64,000 nt of DNA. Origin: Bdellovibrio sp. Lineage in GTDB: Bacteria; Bdellovibrionota; Bacteriovoracia; Bacteriovoracales; Bacteriovoracaceae. Shown piece by piece: positions 23,627 through 33,852 of this stretch (its first letter is position 1; each line of letters opens with the position of its first letter). Position numbers and translations under genes: made by a program. A model generated the notes under the pieces. The model saw nothing but the letters and a program-made list of their open reading frames with translations. It did no database searches and was not told the origin of the DNA. The stretch spans positions 124,001 through 188,000 of the forward strand of contig JACPIU010000010.1 of the NCBI GenBank assembly GCA_016187935.1, written 5' to 3'.

Positions 23627-23665
23627 AAACAAGGCCGACTAAATATGTTGGCCTTGTTTTTTTAT
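23627..23665 (+). terminator. Rho-independent terminator
   Basis: AAACAAGGCC (23627-23636), a 13-base loop, GGCCTTGTTT (23650-23659) and a T-run follow the coiled-coil gene by about 35 bases. Confidence 0.85.
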
Positions 23666-23681
23666 TGGCAACTTTTTCCTC

Positions 23682-23963
23682 ATGATAATTTTGAACGTTC
23701 CGAAGAAGTTGTTGATGAAGACCGATAGAAAAATTGAAGACCAACAAAAGCTGATTTTAAGAATATGTCATAAGTGTGGTCATGCCAATGAATCCGTCAA
23801 AGAATTGGAACGCTGTCAAAAGTGTTCCAAGGCCTTTTTACCACTGATGTACGCAACGTGTTCAGACGCCAAAACCACCAAAGAATACAAAAATCTTTTT
23901 CAAGAATCTTCCGAAGTAGAACCAGAAGATGTAATAAAGGGTTTAGTTGCCATCTGGGATTAA
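23682..23963 (+). CDS. Small zinc-ribbon protein
   Basis: The 93-aa product has CHKCGHANES and, 15 residues on, CQKCSKAF: two CxxC knuckles of a zinc ribbon at about residues 29-50. The rest is charged and helical (PEDVIKGLVAIWD at the end). A later start at residue 12 (MKTDRKIEDQ) is possible, as no clear ribosome binding site separates the options. It lies alone between a terminator and recJ, 65 bases upstream of recJ. The function is unknown; small zinc ribbons often bind nucleic acid or a protein partner. Confidence 0.65.
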   Translation: MIILNVPKKLLMKTDRKIEDQQKLILRICHKCGHANESVKELERCQKCSKAFLPLMYATCSDAKTTKEYKNLFQESSEVEPEDVIKGLVAIWD

Positions 23964-24028
23964 AGATTCGTGGAATTTGAAAGACAAAGTTAGCATGTCC
24001 GTGCCAGACTAAAAAATCAGGAGGCGAC

Positions 24029-25753
24029 ATGCAACCCCAAACCACTTCCTCTCAAATTGACCTCCACCCCACCATCTTGGCCTTGCTTGAACGTCGTGGC
24101 CATAAAGGCCAACAAGGCATAGCGGAATTCTTGTCTTGGGATTTGAAAAAATTGAGCGATCTCGGTGCTCTCAAGGATCTGAACAAAGGTGCCAATCGCA
24201 TTGTCCAGGCCGTCGAAGGTGGAGAAAAAATCGGTGTCTATGGTGATTATGATGTTGATGGCACAACCGCCTGCGCTCTTTTGTACTTCTTTTTTAAAAT
24301 GCTTAACGTCAGCGTGGATTTGATCCAACCGTCGCGTTTTGTTGAAGGATATGGCATTCATCCCAGTAACATTGATGCCGCTGTACAAAGAGGTCTCAAT
24401 GTTCTCATCACTGTGGATTGTGGGATTACCGCCCACGATGCTGCTCGCCGAGCGCGAGAAGTGAATCTGGATTTGATTATCACGGACCATCACAAAGAGG
24501 CGGTGGAAGGGTTACCAGAAGCTTTTGCCGTTATCAATCCCAATCGTTGTGACGAAGCTCCCGATTTGACCCTGAAATCTCTCGCTGGAGTTGCGGTGGC
24601 CTTTTGCTTGGCCTTAGAGATTAAAAAAGTCTTCGAGGGGCAGGGACGGACCGTTCCCAGCCTTTATCCACTTTTACAATTTGTAGCGATCGGGACCATT
24701 TGTGACCTCGCTCCTATGTCTCTCAACAATTTGAAGTTAGTACGACATGGACTGAAACAAATGGCCGATTCTTGCTACTTTGGCCTTCGTTCTTTTTTCA
24801 CGCCTGAGGAAAGGGAAGTCGGCAAGGTGCTGAGTGAAAAATGTGGCTTTTTTATCGGGCCCATGATTAATTCCAAAGGTCGTCTTGAGCATCCTGAAAA
24901 GGCCCTGGAACTTCTGGTGGCGGAAGATTCGGATCGTGCATTCCTCTGTTATAACCAATTGGATATTTCTAATAGAGAGAGGAAAATGATTCAGGCAAGA
25001 GTTTTCGAATTGGCACGGGAGCAAGTGGTGCGTGAATTGGAAGGGGATGATCCGGTCGCCTGCGTAGTTTATTCTCCCGATTGGCATGAAGGCGTGATTG
25101 GAATTGTTGCCTCGAAACTAGTTGATACGTTCAAAGTTCCTGCCATCGTTTTTACCAATGCTCAGGAGAATGGGCTGCTCAAGGGTTCTGCCCGAAGTGC
25201 CGGAGATTTGAATATTTTTGAAATTTTACAAAAGCTATCCCATCATTTTGTGCGTTTTGGCGGGCACAAAGCGGCAGCTGGTCTCTCGCTTAAATCAGAA
25301 AATTTTCCTGCTTTCACCCAAGAGTTTAAAAAAATCTTGCGTACACTTCCTCTCATGCTAAGAACCGGGTCAGAAACTTTTGATTTAGAGATTAAGGCCC
25401 ATGATATCGGGCCAAAATTGGTCCGTGACTTGGAAATGCTGGAACCTTTTGGCAATGGAAATGAGCGACCAGTTTTTCGCGCAAGAGACCTTCAGATTGA
25501 ATCCTACGAGCTGATGAAAGATGTCCATGTGCGCTGGAATTTAGTCAGCAAGACCGATCCGAATTATCGTCTTAAGGGCGTAAGTTTTAATTATATTGGT
25601 AAGTGGCAGGCCATTCACCCGGAAGAAATTTTTAAAACTTATGCCTCACATCCGCACTCTTCACCCATCATCGACTTTGAACTTGGTATCAACCGATGGA
25701 AGGGCAAAGAGTTTGTACAATTACAAATAAAAAATATCCAGATGAGTTGTTAA
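24029..25753 (+). CDS. recJ: Single-stranded-DNA-specific exonuclease RecJ
   Basis: The 574-aa product degrades single-stranded DNA 5' to 3' in recombination and repair. The DHH phosphoesterase motifs are in order: [16 protein letters not shown] (motif I, about 71), [12 protein letters not shown] (motif II, about 132), ITDHHKE (the DHH motif, about 152) and the DHHA1 part with [15 protein letters not shown] and [10 protein letters not shown], then [11 protein letters not shown]. The length is typical (E. coli 577). ATG 24029 follows GGAGG. The last codons overlap the convergent cyclophilin gene by four bases. Confidence 0.95.
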   Translation: MQPQTTSSQIDLHPTILALLERRGHKGQQGIAEFLSWDLKKLSDLGALKDLNKGANRIVQAVEGGEKIGVYGDYDVDGTTACALLYFFFKMLNVSVDLIQPSRFVEGYGIHPSNIDAAVQRGLNVLITVDCGITAHDAARRAREVNLDLIITDHHKEAVEGLPEAFAVINPNRCDEAPDLTLKSLAGVAVAFCLALEIKKVFEGQGRTVPSLYPLLQFVAIGTICDLAPMSLNNLKLVRHGLKQMADSCYFGLRSFFTPEEREVGKVLSEKCGFFIGPMINSKGRLEHPEKALELLVAEDSDRAFLCYNQLDISNRERKMIQARVFELAREQVVRELEGDDPVACVVYSPDWHEGVIGIVASKLVDTFKVPAIVFTNAQENGLLKGSARSAGDLNIFEILQKLSHHFVRFGGHKAAAGLSLKSENFPAFTQEFKKILRTLPLMLRTGSETFDLEIKAHDIGPKLVRDLEMLEPFGNGNERPVFRARDLQIESYELMKDVHVRWNLVSKTDPNYRLKGVSFNYIGKWQAIHPEEIFKTYASHPHSSPIIDFELGINRWKGKEFVQLQIKNIQMSC

Positions 25754-26295
25754 ACGGCAGTTCGTTGAATCGTCACTTTCTCAATAATGACATCTGCCTT
25801 TGGGCGATCTTGGGCACCGGTTTCCACACTGCCAATTTTTTCCACCACATCCATTCCTTCAGTCACTCGACCAAAAACAGTATGACGACCATCTAAATGA
25901 GGAGTGGGTGCCAGGGTAATAAAAAATTGACTGCCATTGGTACCAGGTCCGGCATTGGCCATGGACAGAATTCCTGCCTTATCGTGACGCAATTTAGGAT
26001 TAAATTCATCTTTAAAACGATAACCTGGTCCACCCGTGCCTGTTCCTAGTGGACAGCCCCCTTGAATCATAAAACCATCGATGATGCGATGAAATTTAAG
26101 ACCATCATAGAAAGGTCCCTTACGAGAAGTTTCCTGACGACCTTCCGCCAAATTTATGAAGTTCCAAACTGTTTCAGGGCATTCTGAGGCAAAGAGTTCG
26201 ATAGTGAATTCACCCAAAGTGGTTTTAAATATGGCCTTGGGACGTGTTTCTTTTTCTTCTTTGTAATCTACTTTCTTTGGATTAGCGCCAAACAT
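25750..26295 (-). CDS. Cyclophilin-type peptidyl-prolyl cis-trans isomerase
   Basis: The 181-aa product catalyses proline isomerisation in folding. Catalytic and binding residues are visible: [13 protein letters not shown] (Arg, Phe, Gln), [20 protein letters not shown] and [14 protein letters not shown]. There is no signal peptide, and the N-terminal 25 residues are charged ([20 protein letters not shown]), so it should be cytoplasmic. It is transcribed after a lipoprotein gene 20 bases upstream. Confidence 0.92.
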   Translation of the reverse strand: MFGANPKKVDYKEEKETRPKAIFKTTLGEFTIELFASECPETVWNFINLAEGRQETSRKGPFYDGLKFHRIIDGFMIQGGCPLGTGTGGPGYRFKDEFNPKLRHDKAGILSMANAGPGTNGSQFFITLAPTPHLDGRHTVFGRVTEGMDVVEKIGSVETGAQDRPKADVIIEKVTIQRTAV

Positions 26296-26315
26296 AAATA
26301 ACTCCTTTTTGAAAT

Positions 26316-27149
26316 TTAAAAATCATGAAGTGTGACCGTACCCTCAAGTTCCAAGGGAATTTTTTTACCCCGTGAATATAGATGCAATTCTTGTTCTTTG
26401 GCAAAAAATCCCTCTATAAAGAGTTTAGCGCCTGTGCCCATGCTTAAATCAGGACGAAAAGGAGTCATGGCATCGGCTCCAAGTATGCGAATATTGTGAT
26501 CGGCGACTTTTTCCTGCTCAAGAAATTTTTCGAGATCTAAGGAAGTTAGACAAAATGAAATGATCACAGGATGACCAGATTGTGCCCAATTATGATTGAG
26601 CAAGGATTGGACTATCTGAGGTTTGAGAGTCGGTACAGCACCCGCTTCTCCCGACCACACCAGGAGAGGATCGATCCAAAGGAAATTAATGCGTTTGAAG
26701 GTCGGAACTTTAAAGGAATAAAATTTGGCCTGAGCACGATCGAGCGCTTGATAAAATAAAAGTTCTTCTTGTTTTGGCGGAAGTCCAACTTCCATCTTTG
26801 GGGGAAGATCGGGGGCCAGCCGGGCGACGCGCAAGACATTTTGCTTTTCTTGATTGAAGTTTATTTGTGCTTGGAGAATATCAAAGTAAGAGATGTTGTA
26901 GGAGCCGCTTACTTCTTTGACATCAAAATAGCGGACACTTTCTAGGCGATGACACGCTCCAGAGAGAGAAATATTGGCCCAGGTGGGAACTTCCGGTAGA
27001 AGATATTTAACAACATCACTGGGAATATAATAGGCGTTGAGGTCTCTTCTATTGTCTCCGCTGTCGAGATTCTTCTTGGTATAAGTACAAGACCATATTG
27101 TGATCATTAGAAAGATACAAGCTAGACAAGCATGCAACACAGTACGCAT
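26316..27149 (-). CDS. Lipoprotein of unknown function
   Basis: The 277-aa product has a signal peptide with a lipobox-like IWSC near Cys21. The mature part is mixed alpha/beta ([20 protein letters not shown], then [20 protein letters not shown]) and ends with a beta-rich domain ([20 protein letters not shown]). No family is recognised. It lies between an FAD-dependent oxidoreductase (15 bases upstream) and a cyclophilin (20 bases downstream), all on the minus strand, so it is probably co-transcribed with both. Confidence 0.65.
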   Translation of the reverse strand: MRTVLHACLACIFLMITIWSCTYTKKNLDSGDNRRDLNAYYIPSDVVKYLLPEVPTWANISLSGACHRLESVRYFDVKEVSGSYNISYFDILQAQINFNQEKQNVLRVARLAPDLPPKMEVGLPPKQEELLFYQALDRAQAKFYSFKVPTFKRINFLWIDPLLVWSGEAGAVPTLKPQIVQSLLNHNWAQSGHPVIISFCLTSLDLEKFLEQEKVADHNIRILGADAMTPFRPDLSMGTGAKLFIEGFFAKEQELHLYSRGKKIPLELEGTVTLHDF

Positions 27150-27164
27150 GATTTTCCTTTAACA

Positions 27165-28367
27165 TTATGCACGGTGAAAAAAGCGAAGCAAATCTCTTTT
27201 TATCAATTCTATGTTGAGAAGACCATTTATTAAAGAGGGAGTTGCACGTAAATGATAGAAGCCGGGTTCATTGGGAAGAAGAATCACTGAACAATCTTGA
27301 TAAGGGCAACGTCTGTTAGCGCTGAAAACATAATCAGCACCGATGGTAAAAGGTCCTTTGTTGATCAGCTCGCCATTATCCCACCGAACGCGATCATAGG
27401 TTATGAAAAGATCTTTACGATCAACCGGTGCATCAATGGCCTGGATATGGGCGTCGCCAATAAATTCGATTTGAAAACGAGGTGGAACGGGTTTATTCAC
27501 TTTGGCCTGAATATAATCTTCGAGCTTCTCCCAGTCCTTTAATTCTTGCAGATATTTTGTATAGTGATTTTGATAAGTTTCATGCCCCCAATTGATGGCC
27601 GCTTCCAAATGGTGCAAAAGGTAGGAGTAATTTTCATCCTGTTTGAGTTGCCCATAAAATTTTTCTTCGCCAGAAAGAACTGTCAACGAAATTGCTTTGG
27701 GAGAGTTTTTTAAAACTTGGGCCCATTTGAGAAAAAGACAAGCGCTAGTCAATCCGGTGCCACAAATCACAACACGAATCGGATCGGGTGAGGTGGGTAA
27801 GTCATGCTCGATTTTTTGCCATTGCTCAGGAGTGGGAAGGCCATACAGAAGTTTGCAGGATTTAATTTCGCTCTCGCCGAGAGCGCGCGCGCCATCCAAG
27901 GAGAGTCCGCATGCTCGGCCGGGGCCTCGGGCATCTATGACCGCATCGACATCCATAAAACTCTCATAAGAAGTGCGTCGATAGTGTATGCGAAAGAGGT
28001 CGCGCATGCGGGCGTCGCCCATCAGGGGACCGGTATGGGTGAGGGTACATTTGCGAATGAGGGTGACGTGACTTCTGACAAGCAGTCCAAGTTCTTCACA
28101 AGTTCGCCCTAAATTTTTGCACAGCTCGGCAATTTCTCTATAGGTCAACTTGGATTGTGAATAGGTTTTATTTTCATCCGGCAGCATAAGTTCTTGCATG
28201 CTGAGGTTGGAAAGTAAGTCAGGATGAAGGGCACCAATTCGCGCCAATTCTCCTCCAAGGGGGTGCTCCTCTTCAGCGCCAAGCAAAACGACATGGCATT
28301 CCAATGAATGAAAAAAAAGGGCGGCCTGCATCCCTAAAAGACCGGTTCCCACGATGGCGATTTTCAT
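27165..28367 (-). CDS. FAD-dependent oxidoreductase
   Basis: The 400-aa product starts at ATG 28367, directly before the Rossmann segment MKIAIVGTGLLGMQAALFFH. The frame is open to 28523, but that part overlaps the divergent gene at 28417 and lacks protein-like composition. GxGxxG followed by an acidic strand (VVLLGAEEEHPLGG) marks an FAD or NAD(P) fold. A second nucleotide-binding-like segment, PIRVVICGTGLTSACLFLKW, lies at about 195-214, and YVFSANRRCPYQD is near the C-terminus. It resembles flavin monooxygenases and pyridine-nucleotide oxidoreductases, but the reaction cannot be assigned. Confidence 0.65.
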   Translation of the reverse strand: MKIAIVGTGLLGMQAALFFHSLECHVVLLGAEEEHPLGGELARIGALHPDLLSNLSMQELMLPDENKTYSQSKLTYREIAELCKNLGRTCEELGLLVRSHVTLIRKCTLTHTGPLMGDARMRDLFRIHYRRTSYESFMDVDAVIDARGPGRACGLSLDGARALGESEIKSCKLLYGLPTPEQWQKIEHDLPTSPDPIRVVICGTGLTSACLFLKWAQVLKNSPKAISLTVLSGEEKFYGQLKQDENYSYLLHHLEAAINWGHETYQNHYTKYLQELKDWEKLEDYIQAKVNKPVPPRFQIEFIGDAHIQAIDAPVDRKDLFITYDRVRWDNGELINKGPFTIGADYVFSANRRCPYQDCSVILLPNEPGFYHLRATPSLINGLLNIELIKRDLLRFFHRA

Positions 28368-28416
28368 GGCGACATTTTGATAGATAAAAGACGGTTGTTC
28401 AAGGCAGAATACTGGT

Positions 28417-30135
28417 ATGAAAATAATTCTATTCATCTTCTTGTTTACGTTAGGCGGTTCTTGCACCCGTTCTTCCCACGAAGATTTGACCCAAAAAGTC
28501 CTCAATGTGGCCTCTACACCCATTTCCCATTTTGATCCTCAACTGGTGACTGATCTGGCCTCGCTCTTAGTCCTGGCCAAGTCTTATGAGGCCTTAATGG
28601 AAACCCACCCATACCAGGCGCCCTATGTGGTGTTGCCCAATCTGGCCGCAGGCATGCCGACGGTTTCAAATGATGGACGTGTTTACACTTTTAAAATTCG
28701 TTCTGATATTTTTTATCATCCGTGTGAATGTTTTGGTGCCGTGAAAACCAGAAAAGTGATCGCCGCCGATTTTGAAACGGCCTTTAAACGTATGGCCGAT
28801 CCCCATATTCAATCCCCCCATTTTTCTTATTGGGCGAAACAGATTGAGGGATTGTCGGAGTGGTATGAACTTCAGAAAACTTTTTCCAAGACTGATTATT
28901 CACGGAGTATAACGGGGATTACGGCTTTGGATGAGACCACTCTCAAGATCACTTTGAAAGTGCGCAATCATTATTTCCTCAACGATTTGACAGTTTCTGT
29001 CACCGCTCCACTTCCGAAAGAGGCCTTGGATTTCTACCATAACAATCTGGCGGAGGTGATGGTGGGAACCGGCCCTTTTATTCTCAAGAATGTAGTTCAT
29101 AAAAATCGTCTTGAATTTGAAAGAAACCCCAATTTTCGTGAAAAATTATTTCCTGGCCCTGACAAAAAGCGTGTCCCTTTTGTGGATAAGGTTGTCGTGC
29201 ATGTGATGAATGAGGCCCAAACCATCTGGCTGAATTTTCTAAAGGGAAAGGTTGATTATCTGGAAATTCCCAAAGATAGTTTTGATACATCGATCACAGC
29301 TCAAACGACGTTATCCCCCGAACTTGCCAGGAAGGGGATTAAACTCGGAATTACGGATTCAAACACAAATCTGTATTATTTTGGAATCAACAATAGACAT
29401 CCTTTTTTAAAAGATCGATCGCTGCGGAAGGCCATGCTGATGGCCCTTGATCATGCAAAATTTAATCGATTGTTTTTCAATGGGACCGCGCAAATTGCTC
29501 ATACCGTTTTACCCCCGGGGATTCCAGGCAACGATACACCTTTGCAAAATCCCGCCATAGGTGCTCCCCTTGAGCAGGCAAAAAAATTGATGGTGAGTGC
29601 CGGTTTTCCCGAAGGAAAAGGATTGCCGACTCTGACACTGACTGTACGAGACACCACCCTGGCCAGACAGGTTGGCGAATTTTTTCAACAAGAGATGGTC
29701 AAAATTGGTGTGACTATCAAAGTCGATATGGTTCCTTTTGCCACACTTCTTGAACGCGCCCAAAAAGGAAAATTGGAAATTTTTTATCTTGCTTGGTTTG
29801 TCGGCGTACCTACCGGACTGCAATTTTTTGATTTGCTCTACGGCCCGAATTGGCCGGCATCATTTAATCGCATGGCCTTTCAGAACAATGAGTTCGATGA
29901 CCTTTACCGGAAGGCCCTGGCTGCCCCCACGCGGGTGAGGCAGAATGTTCTTTTTCATCAAATGAATCAAATCGCTTTGGAGCAAGTCCCCCTCATTCCC
30001 ATAGTTCATGCGCGCGATTTCTTCGTGCATCAGGGATGGATTAAAAATTTTGTACCATCGGAAACAGCTTTAGGGCTCGAACAATATTTTGATGTCGATT
30101 TAGAGCTAAAAGAAAAATTACTCAAGTCGCTTTAA
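28417..30135 (+). CDS. ABC transporter peptide-binding lipoprotein (SBP family 5)
   Basis: The 572-aa product is an OppA/DppA-type solute-binding protein. It has a lipobox LGGSC (Cys16). Family segments are clear: FDPQLVTDLASLLVLAKSYE, TVSNDGRVYTFKIRSD, VMVGTGPFILKN, LKGKVDYLEIP, LYYFGINNRHPFLKDRSLRK and YLAWFVGVPTGLQFFDLLYG. The size is normal. It probably captures oligopeptides at the inner membrane. No permease or ATPase genes lie next to it, so the transporter partner is elsewhere or the protein acts alone. It is divergent from the FAD oxidoreductase with a 49-base gap. Confidence 0.88.
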   Translation: MKIILFIFLFTLGGSCTRSSHEDLTQKVLNVASTPISHFDPQLVTDLASLLVLAKSYEALMETHPYQAPYVVLPNLAAGMPTVSNDGRVYTFKIRSDIFYHPCECFGAVKTRKVIAADFETAFKRMADPHIQSPHFSYWAKQIEGLSEWYELQKTFSKTDYSRSITGITALDETTLKITLKVRNHYFLNDLTVSVTAPLPKEALDFYHNNLAEVMVGTGPFILKNVVHKNRLEFERNPNFREKLFPGPDKKRVPFVDKVVVHVMNEAQTIWLNFLKGKVDYLEIPKDSFDTSITAQTTLSPELARKGIKLGITDSNTNLYYFGINNRHPFLKDRSLRKAMLMALDHAKFNRLFFNGTAQIAHTVLPPGIPGNDTPLQNPAIGAPLEQAKKLMVSAGFPEGKGLPTLTLTVRDTTLARQVGEFFQQEMVKIGVTIKVDMVPFATLLERAQKGKLEIFYLAWFVGVPTGLQFFDLLYGPNWPASFNRMAFQNNEFDDLYRKALAAPTRVRQNVLFHQMNQIALEQVPLIPIVHARDFFVHQGWIKNFVPSETALGLEQYFDVDLELKEKLLKSL

Positions 30136-30587
30136 AAAGAATAGACTTTGGCATCTCCATGATCAATCACTGACAATTCGGCGAATTTTAGCAGAAAAAC
30201 AGCGAAGGCCTTGATGGCTTCATACGATGCCATAGAGGAATCAAATTCAAGTCCGTAGTTTAAATAGGTTTGCCCATCAGTTTCAATGGATTCGCGGCAA
30301 TAGCGAAGATTGCATACGGCGGGTATGAATGATTGTTTGGTAAAGTAAAAGCGCAAGGTAAGCTCCTGACCAATTTCAAGAACCGTCTCGCGCTTGTTCC
30401 AAGGCACCCTGATCATGCAACCCTCAGGAGAGATATCCACCAGTTTAACAGGATAAATAACACCGTTTTTATCTAAAACGGTGTATGCGCCCAGGAAATT
30501 GTCGAAAACCACACGCTCAAAGTTGCGTCTTTTTTGCTCGATCACTTCTTTTCGCTTGTCGACAAAGTTGATTAGTTTGCTATCCAC
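30132..30587 (-). CDS. PilZ-domain protein
   Basis: The 151-aa product has a PilZ-like beta-barrel: an N-terminal RRNFERV (the Arg-rich stretch expected to bind cyclic di-GMP), VKLVDISPEGCMIRV (the DxSxxG motif), then the strand ELTLRFYFTK and YLNYGLEFD. The start is GTG 30587 with GGAGG five bases upstream. The stop overlaps the convergent SBP gene end. It may read out cyclic di-GMP for motility or surface behaviour. The basic RxxxR motif is not perfect, so ligand binding is uncertain. Confidence 0.75.
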   Translation of the reverse strand: MDSKLINFVDKRKEVIEQKRRNFERVVFDNFLGAYTVLDKNGVIYPVKLVDISPEGCMIRVPWNKRETVLEIGQELTLRFYFTKQSFIPAVCNLRYCRESIETDGQTYLNYGLEFDSSMASYEAIKAFAVFLLKFAELSVIDHGDAKVYSF

Positions 30588-30751
30588 AGCGCCTCCAGGG
30601 GATTACATTCGTTGGTCTTGCGACCATCTTCTCGGTTCATTGTGGCGCATGATCAAAAAAAAGAAACGGCCCTTTAAAAAGGGATAAATTTTCCGATGAG
30701 CTGAATTATTAAAGTGCTTTCTTTTGAGTGCTTTCTGGAGGAGGTATCGCT

Positions 30752-31294
30752 GTGAGTGTTTCTCGATGGTTGGCCTGTTTAGTAATTTTTTCATGCTTTT
30801 GCGCTCTTCCTCTCGCTACTTTTTTCGGGAGTACAAAAAGTGAAACGATCAGTCTTTTGGTTCCCATTTATGAGCAATTCCCTCAAATAGTTGGTCAGGG
30901 GCATCAATCTTGGACGATTCCCGAGCATGAATTTTTGCGTAACTCCTGGAGTTCATATATGCAAGAAAGGCCCAGGTCATGGGCCTTAAACAACCAAGAG
31001 TGGAATTCAATTCGTGGCAAAGCACGCAGTCTAAATAGTACAAGCTATGAGTTATCCATTAACGGTCATATTTTTAAGCCAGATCAAGAGGTCATGAACG
31101 CTGCGCTCTTGGAACGTGTGGAAGTCGCCATTGATTCCAGTCTCGATTATGGGCCATCGCTGATTGATGTCTTTATGTCCAATGCCCGGGCCTCTCTTTT
31201 GTCGCAGCAACTTTCTTATAAAGTCCTCTTTACCATCGCTGCATTAAAAAGTTGTGGCGAGCGTTGTTTGAACCAAAAGGTTTCTCACCAATAG
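30752..31294 (+). CDS. Hypothetical exported protein
   Basis: The 180-aa product starts at GTG 30752, with GGAGGAGG ending 7 bases upstream; a longer frame from 30728 is not supported. The signal peptide is MSVSRWLACLVIFSCFCALP. The mature part is polar and helical (GHQSWTIPEHEFLRNSWSSY, then VEVAIDSSLDYGPSLIDVFM) with two cysteines at the end (CGERC). No family is recognised. It is divergent from the PilZ gene and convergent with rsgA. The 30588-30751 gap holds only a weak CCCTTT hairpin. Confidence 0.6.
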   Translation: MSVSRWLACLVIFSCFCALPLATFFGSTKSETISLLVPIYEQFPQIVGQGHQSWTIPEHEFLRNSWSSYMQERPRSWALNNQEWNSIRGKARSLNSTSYELSINGHIFKPDQEVMNAALLERVEVAIDSSLDYGPSLIDVFMSNARASLLSQQLSYKVLFTIAALKSCGERCLNQKVSHQ

Positions 31295-31299
31295 ACTCG

Positions 31300-32292
31300 T
31301 TACCATTTTTTTTGCCAATCCGGCTTTGAGGAAACTTCCTCCAGAATACGTTGGTATGACTGAAGTCTGGAGAGCAGGAGATAGGAATCTCGATTGCTAG
31401 ATTGGAAGATCGGGTGAAAGGCACATCCGGGAATTTTTTCACTATGCTTACAGTTGGTAAACTTGCAATGTGAAGCGTAGGTGAAAAGATCAGGAAAATA
31501 CTGAATCAAATCATCAGGAGAAATATCTTCCACGGAAATCGAGCGCATTCCGGGAGAATCGATTAACTCAAAATTTCCAATCGTGACAATCTCGGACCAT
31601 GTGGTGGTATGTGAACCTTTACCAACCTTGCTTATCTTGAGCGATGGCAATTCTACTAATCCATCTGATAAGGCACTGATGAGACGACTCTTCCCCACTC
31701 CTGATTGGCCAACGACAATAGCGGTTTTTCCTTGGAGCATTTGTTTGAGTTCCGCCAGTCCGTTGGATAGAAAACGGGGTTTATAATTGCTATCAATCGC
31801 CGCAATTTCAAAAAAAACACCGTTAATATTTTTGAGCCGGGCAACTTCATACTCAATATGAAATTCATTCTCGTCCATTTTTGCTTCATCGATTACCGGA
31901 TGTTGGAGGTAAGTATCCATTTTGTTAAAAACCACGAATGCATCCACACCCCACTGCACCGCTCGCAAGAGCAAACGATCCAAGACACCGCGCTTATATT
32001 CGGGCATGGAAGCAGAAGTGACGGCGATAAGAAGATCACAATTGGCGGCGGTGACACGTTTGCGATGTTCACGAACTTGGAGGCGAAAGATTTCGTTTCT
32101 GCGAGGATGACTGGAAACAATTTTATACTCATTAACTTTCGAATCAAATTCCACCTCAACATAATCACCCACAACTAAGGATGTCTCGCCTTTAAGCAAA
32201 TTCCCCAAAGCCGTGGCCGGGACGATTTTATGATTATCTTCCAAACGGCAATCAAAAACGCGCTTATCCGATCGGATAATCCTGGCCTTCAT
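31300..32292 (-). CDS. rsgA: Ribosome small-subunit-dependent GTPase RsgA
   Basis: The 330-aa product is a late 30S maturation GTPase. An N-terminal OB fold (VVGDYVEVEFD) is followed by a circularly permuted GTPase domain: G4 VFNKMD, then G1 VVGQSGVGKSRL, G2 region TTTW and G3 LIDSPGMR. The zinc site is CKFTNCKH followed by C six residues on. All motifs are intact and the length is normal. Its start overlaps the stop of the FAD-linked oxidase by four bases (ATGA), so both are one transcript. Confidence 0.95.
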   Translation of the reverse strand: MKARIIRSDKRVFDCRLEDNHKIVPATALGNLLKGETSLVVGDYVEVEFDSKVNEYKIVSSHPRRNEIFRLQVREHRKRVTAANCDLLIAVTSASMPEYKRGVLDRLLLRAVQWGVDAFVVFNKMDTYLQHPVIDEAKMDENEFHIEYEVARLKNINGVFFEIAAIDSNYKPRFLSNGLAELKQMLQGKTAIVVGQSGVGKSRLISALSDGLVELPSLKISKVGKGSHTTTWSEIVTIGNFELIDSPGMRSISVEDISPDDLIQYFPDLFTYASHCKFTNCKHSEKIPGCAFHPIFQSSNRDSYLLLSRLQSYQRILEEVSSKPDWQKKW

Positions 32293-33656
32293 GGATTCAT
32301 CCCCATCTTCAGCGACATAAAGCCGATGGGGAAAAACTGATTGTTTGGATCAAAACATTTTTTTAAATAATCGAACATTTCGAAGTGAGTTTTCTGATAG
32401 AAATATTTCATATACTTTTGTTTAATCAGTCCGACACTATGTTCGGCAAACGGTGAGCCCTGCCAGTTTGCCACCTTGGGATAGAGTTGGGTGAGCATTT
32501 TTTCGGCGATCGGGACCTGATCTTGGGTGGGTAAAAAATTAAAATGCAAATGACCATCCCCGAAGTGACCGAAGAGATTATAGCGCAGACCAACTTTGGT
32601 GCACTCACGATAATAATCCAAGAGCTTCGAAAAACTTTTAACCGGCATTTGGACATCCGTTCCCATTTTGATGACTCCCATGCGGGAGTTGGCTTCAAAA
32701 GTCGCGCGCGGAACCAGCATTCGCAGCTCGCGGCATTTCTGACGGGGAATTTCAAAAATATTATCTTCCCCAATCTTTGAAATGATATTGGAAAAATCAT
32801 TCATGAAGTCCTCAAGGTGATCAGTATTAATCTCCAGAAAAAGCAGATCTTGGCCAATGTTCCCAGGGCGTTCTGAGGCCGGGAGCACATTCAATGATTG
32901 ATCATCCAGCATCTCACATGCATAAACTATGTTTCGCTTGGTTTGGACATAGTTAAAAAGGTCCAAGTGTTGAGCGCAATCTTGTTCCCATTTAGGCAGT
33001 AAGAGAAAGAGGAAGGTCGATTCGGTGGAAGGGCGAGTTAAAAAAGTGGCCTGAATGATCACACCCAGTTGCCCTTCGGTGCCGGTCATTAAATCTGTTT
33101 CCCGCTCAAAACGTGGAAAGGGGGCATTTTTAAAATTCTGATAACTTGTGTATGACTGTTGATAACGCTCTAAAATATTTTTGGCCTGGGAATCCTGAAA
33201 TTCAGGACGATCTTTTAACAGACGATCATGGTTCAACAAATGCCGCCTCCCACCCCCGTCTAAATATTCCAGCTTTGTGACTTGGTCGCGCAACGAACCA
33301 AAGCCAAAGCATCGTTCCCCCGTTGCCGAGGTTGCAATGCCAGCAAGCATGGATGCCAATTCTTCAGTAGGTGAGGTGAGGATTTCCCGCCCTTGTGATT
33401 GGGCAAAAGCACGGGCCTCCTGCCAATTAACTGGACCTATGATATGCAAACGCCCGTCTTCAAGAAACATGTGCTTGGGCAACAAACTTAAGTCAACCAA
33501 ATCCAATTCTCCCTGACGGATTTTCAAATAAGAATCCAACTGATCATAGGGAATAACTGTGGAGGTTTTTGAAGACATGAAAAAACTGGCCCGCCCACTC
33601 TCAAGGTGACGGCCCAATTGTTCTAAAGTCTGAGGTCGAATATTGTTTAACTTCAT
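32289..33656 (-). CDS. FAD-linked oxidase/dehydrogenase (glycolate/D-lactate type)
   Basis: The 455-aa product belongs to the FAD-binding PCMH superfamily. The N-terminal domain shows the flavin-binding pattern (RLHIIGPVNWQEARAFAQSQ, then LAGIATSATGERCFGFGSLR) and the C-terminal domain ends with the typical NLFGHFGDGHLHFNFLP, whose histidines sit near the flavin in GlcD/D-lactate dehydrogenase relatives. The substrate is likely a 2-hydroxy acid, but the pocket residues cannot be read reliably. It is translationally coupled to rsgA, an unusual pairing without an evident functional link. Confidence 0.8.
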   Translation of the reverse strand: MKLNNIRPQTLEQLGRHLESGRASFFMSSKTSTVIPYDQLDSYLKIRQGELDLVDLSLLPKHMFLEDGRLHIIGPVNWQEARAFAQSQGREILTSPTEELASMLAGIATSATGERCFGFGSLRDQVTKLEYLDGGGRRHLLNHDRLLKDRPEFQDSQAKNILERYQQSYTSYQNFKNAPFPRFERETDLMTGTEGQLGVIIQATFLTRPSTESTFLFLLLPKWEQDCAQHLDLFNYVQTKRNIVYACEMLDDQSLNVLPASERPGNIGQDLLFLEINTDHLEDFMNDFSNIISKIGEDNIFEIPRQKCRELRMLVPRATFEANSRMGVIKMGTDVQMPVKSFSKLLDYYRECTKVGLRYNLFGHFGDGHLHFNFLPTQDQVPIAEKMLTQLYPKVANWQGSPFAEHSVGLIKQKYMKYFYQKTHFEMFDYLKKCFDPNNQFFPIGFMSLKMGMNP

Positions 33657-33750
33657 AGTGATAACGTCTTTTCAATATCATACCAGAGTTGTCCCTTGAC
33701 ATAAAGGCCAAAGACAAGGCAGTATGCTCGGCACATCAAAATTCCATTGT

Positions 33751-33827
33751 GCGATCGTAGCTCAGTTGGATAGAGCAAGCGCCTTCTAAGCGCTAGGTCA
33801 CAGGTTCGACTCCTGTCGGTCGCGCCA
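33751..33827 (+). tRNA. tRNA-Arg (anticodon UCU)
   Basis: The cloverleaf is complete: acceptor GCGATCG/CGGTCGC (one G-U), D-arm GCTC/GAGC, anticodon stem AGCGC/GCGCT with loop CTTCTAA (anticodon TCT), T-arm ACAGG TTCGACT CCTGT, discriminator G and an encoded CCA. It reads AGA codons. Confidence 0.97.
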
Positions 33828-33852
33828 TTTCAAAACCAACTAAATTAACAAC

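Noticed and set aside
28368-28523. Upstream extension of the FAD oxidoreductase
   Set aside because: It overlaps the divergent peptide-binding lipoprotein gene and precedes a standard Rossmann start at ATG 28367.
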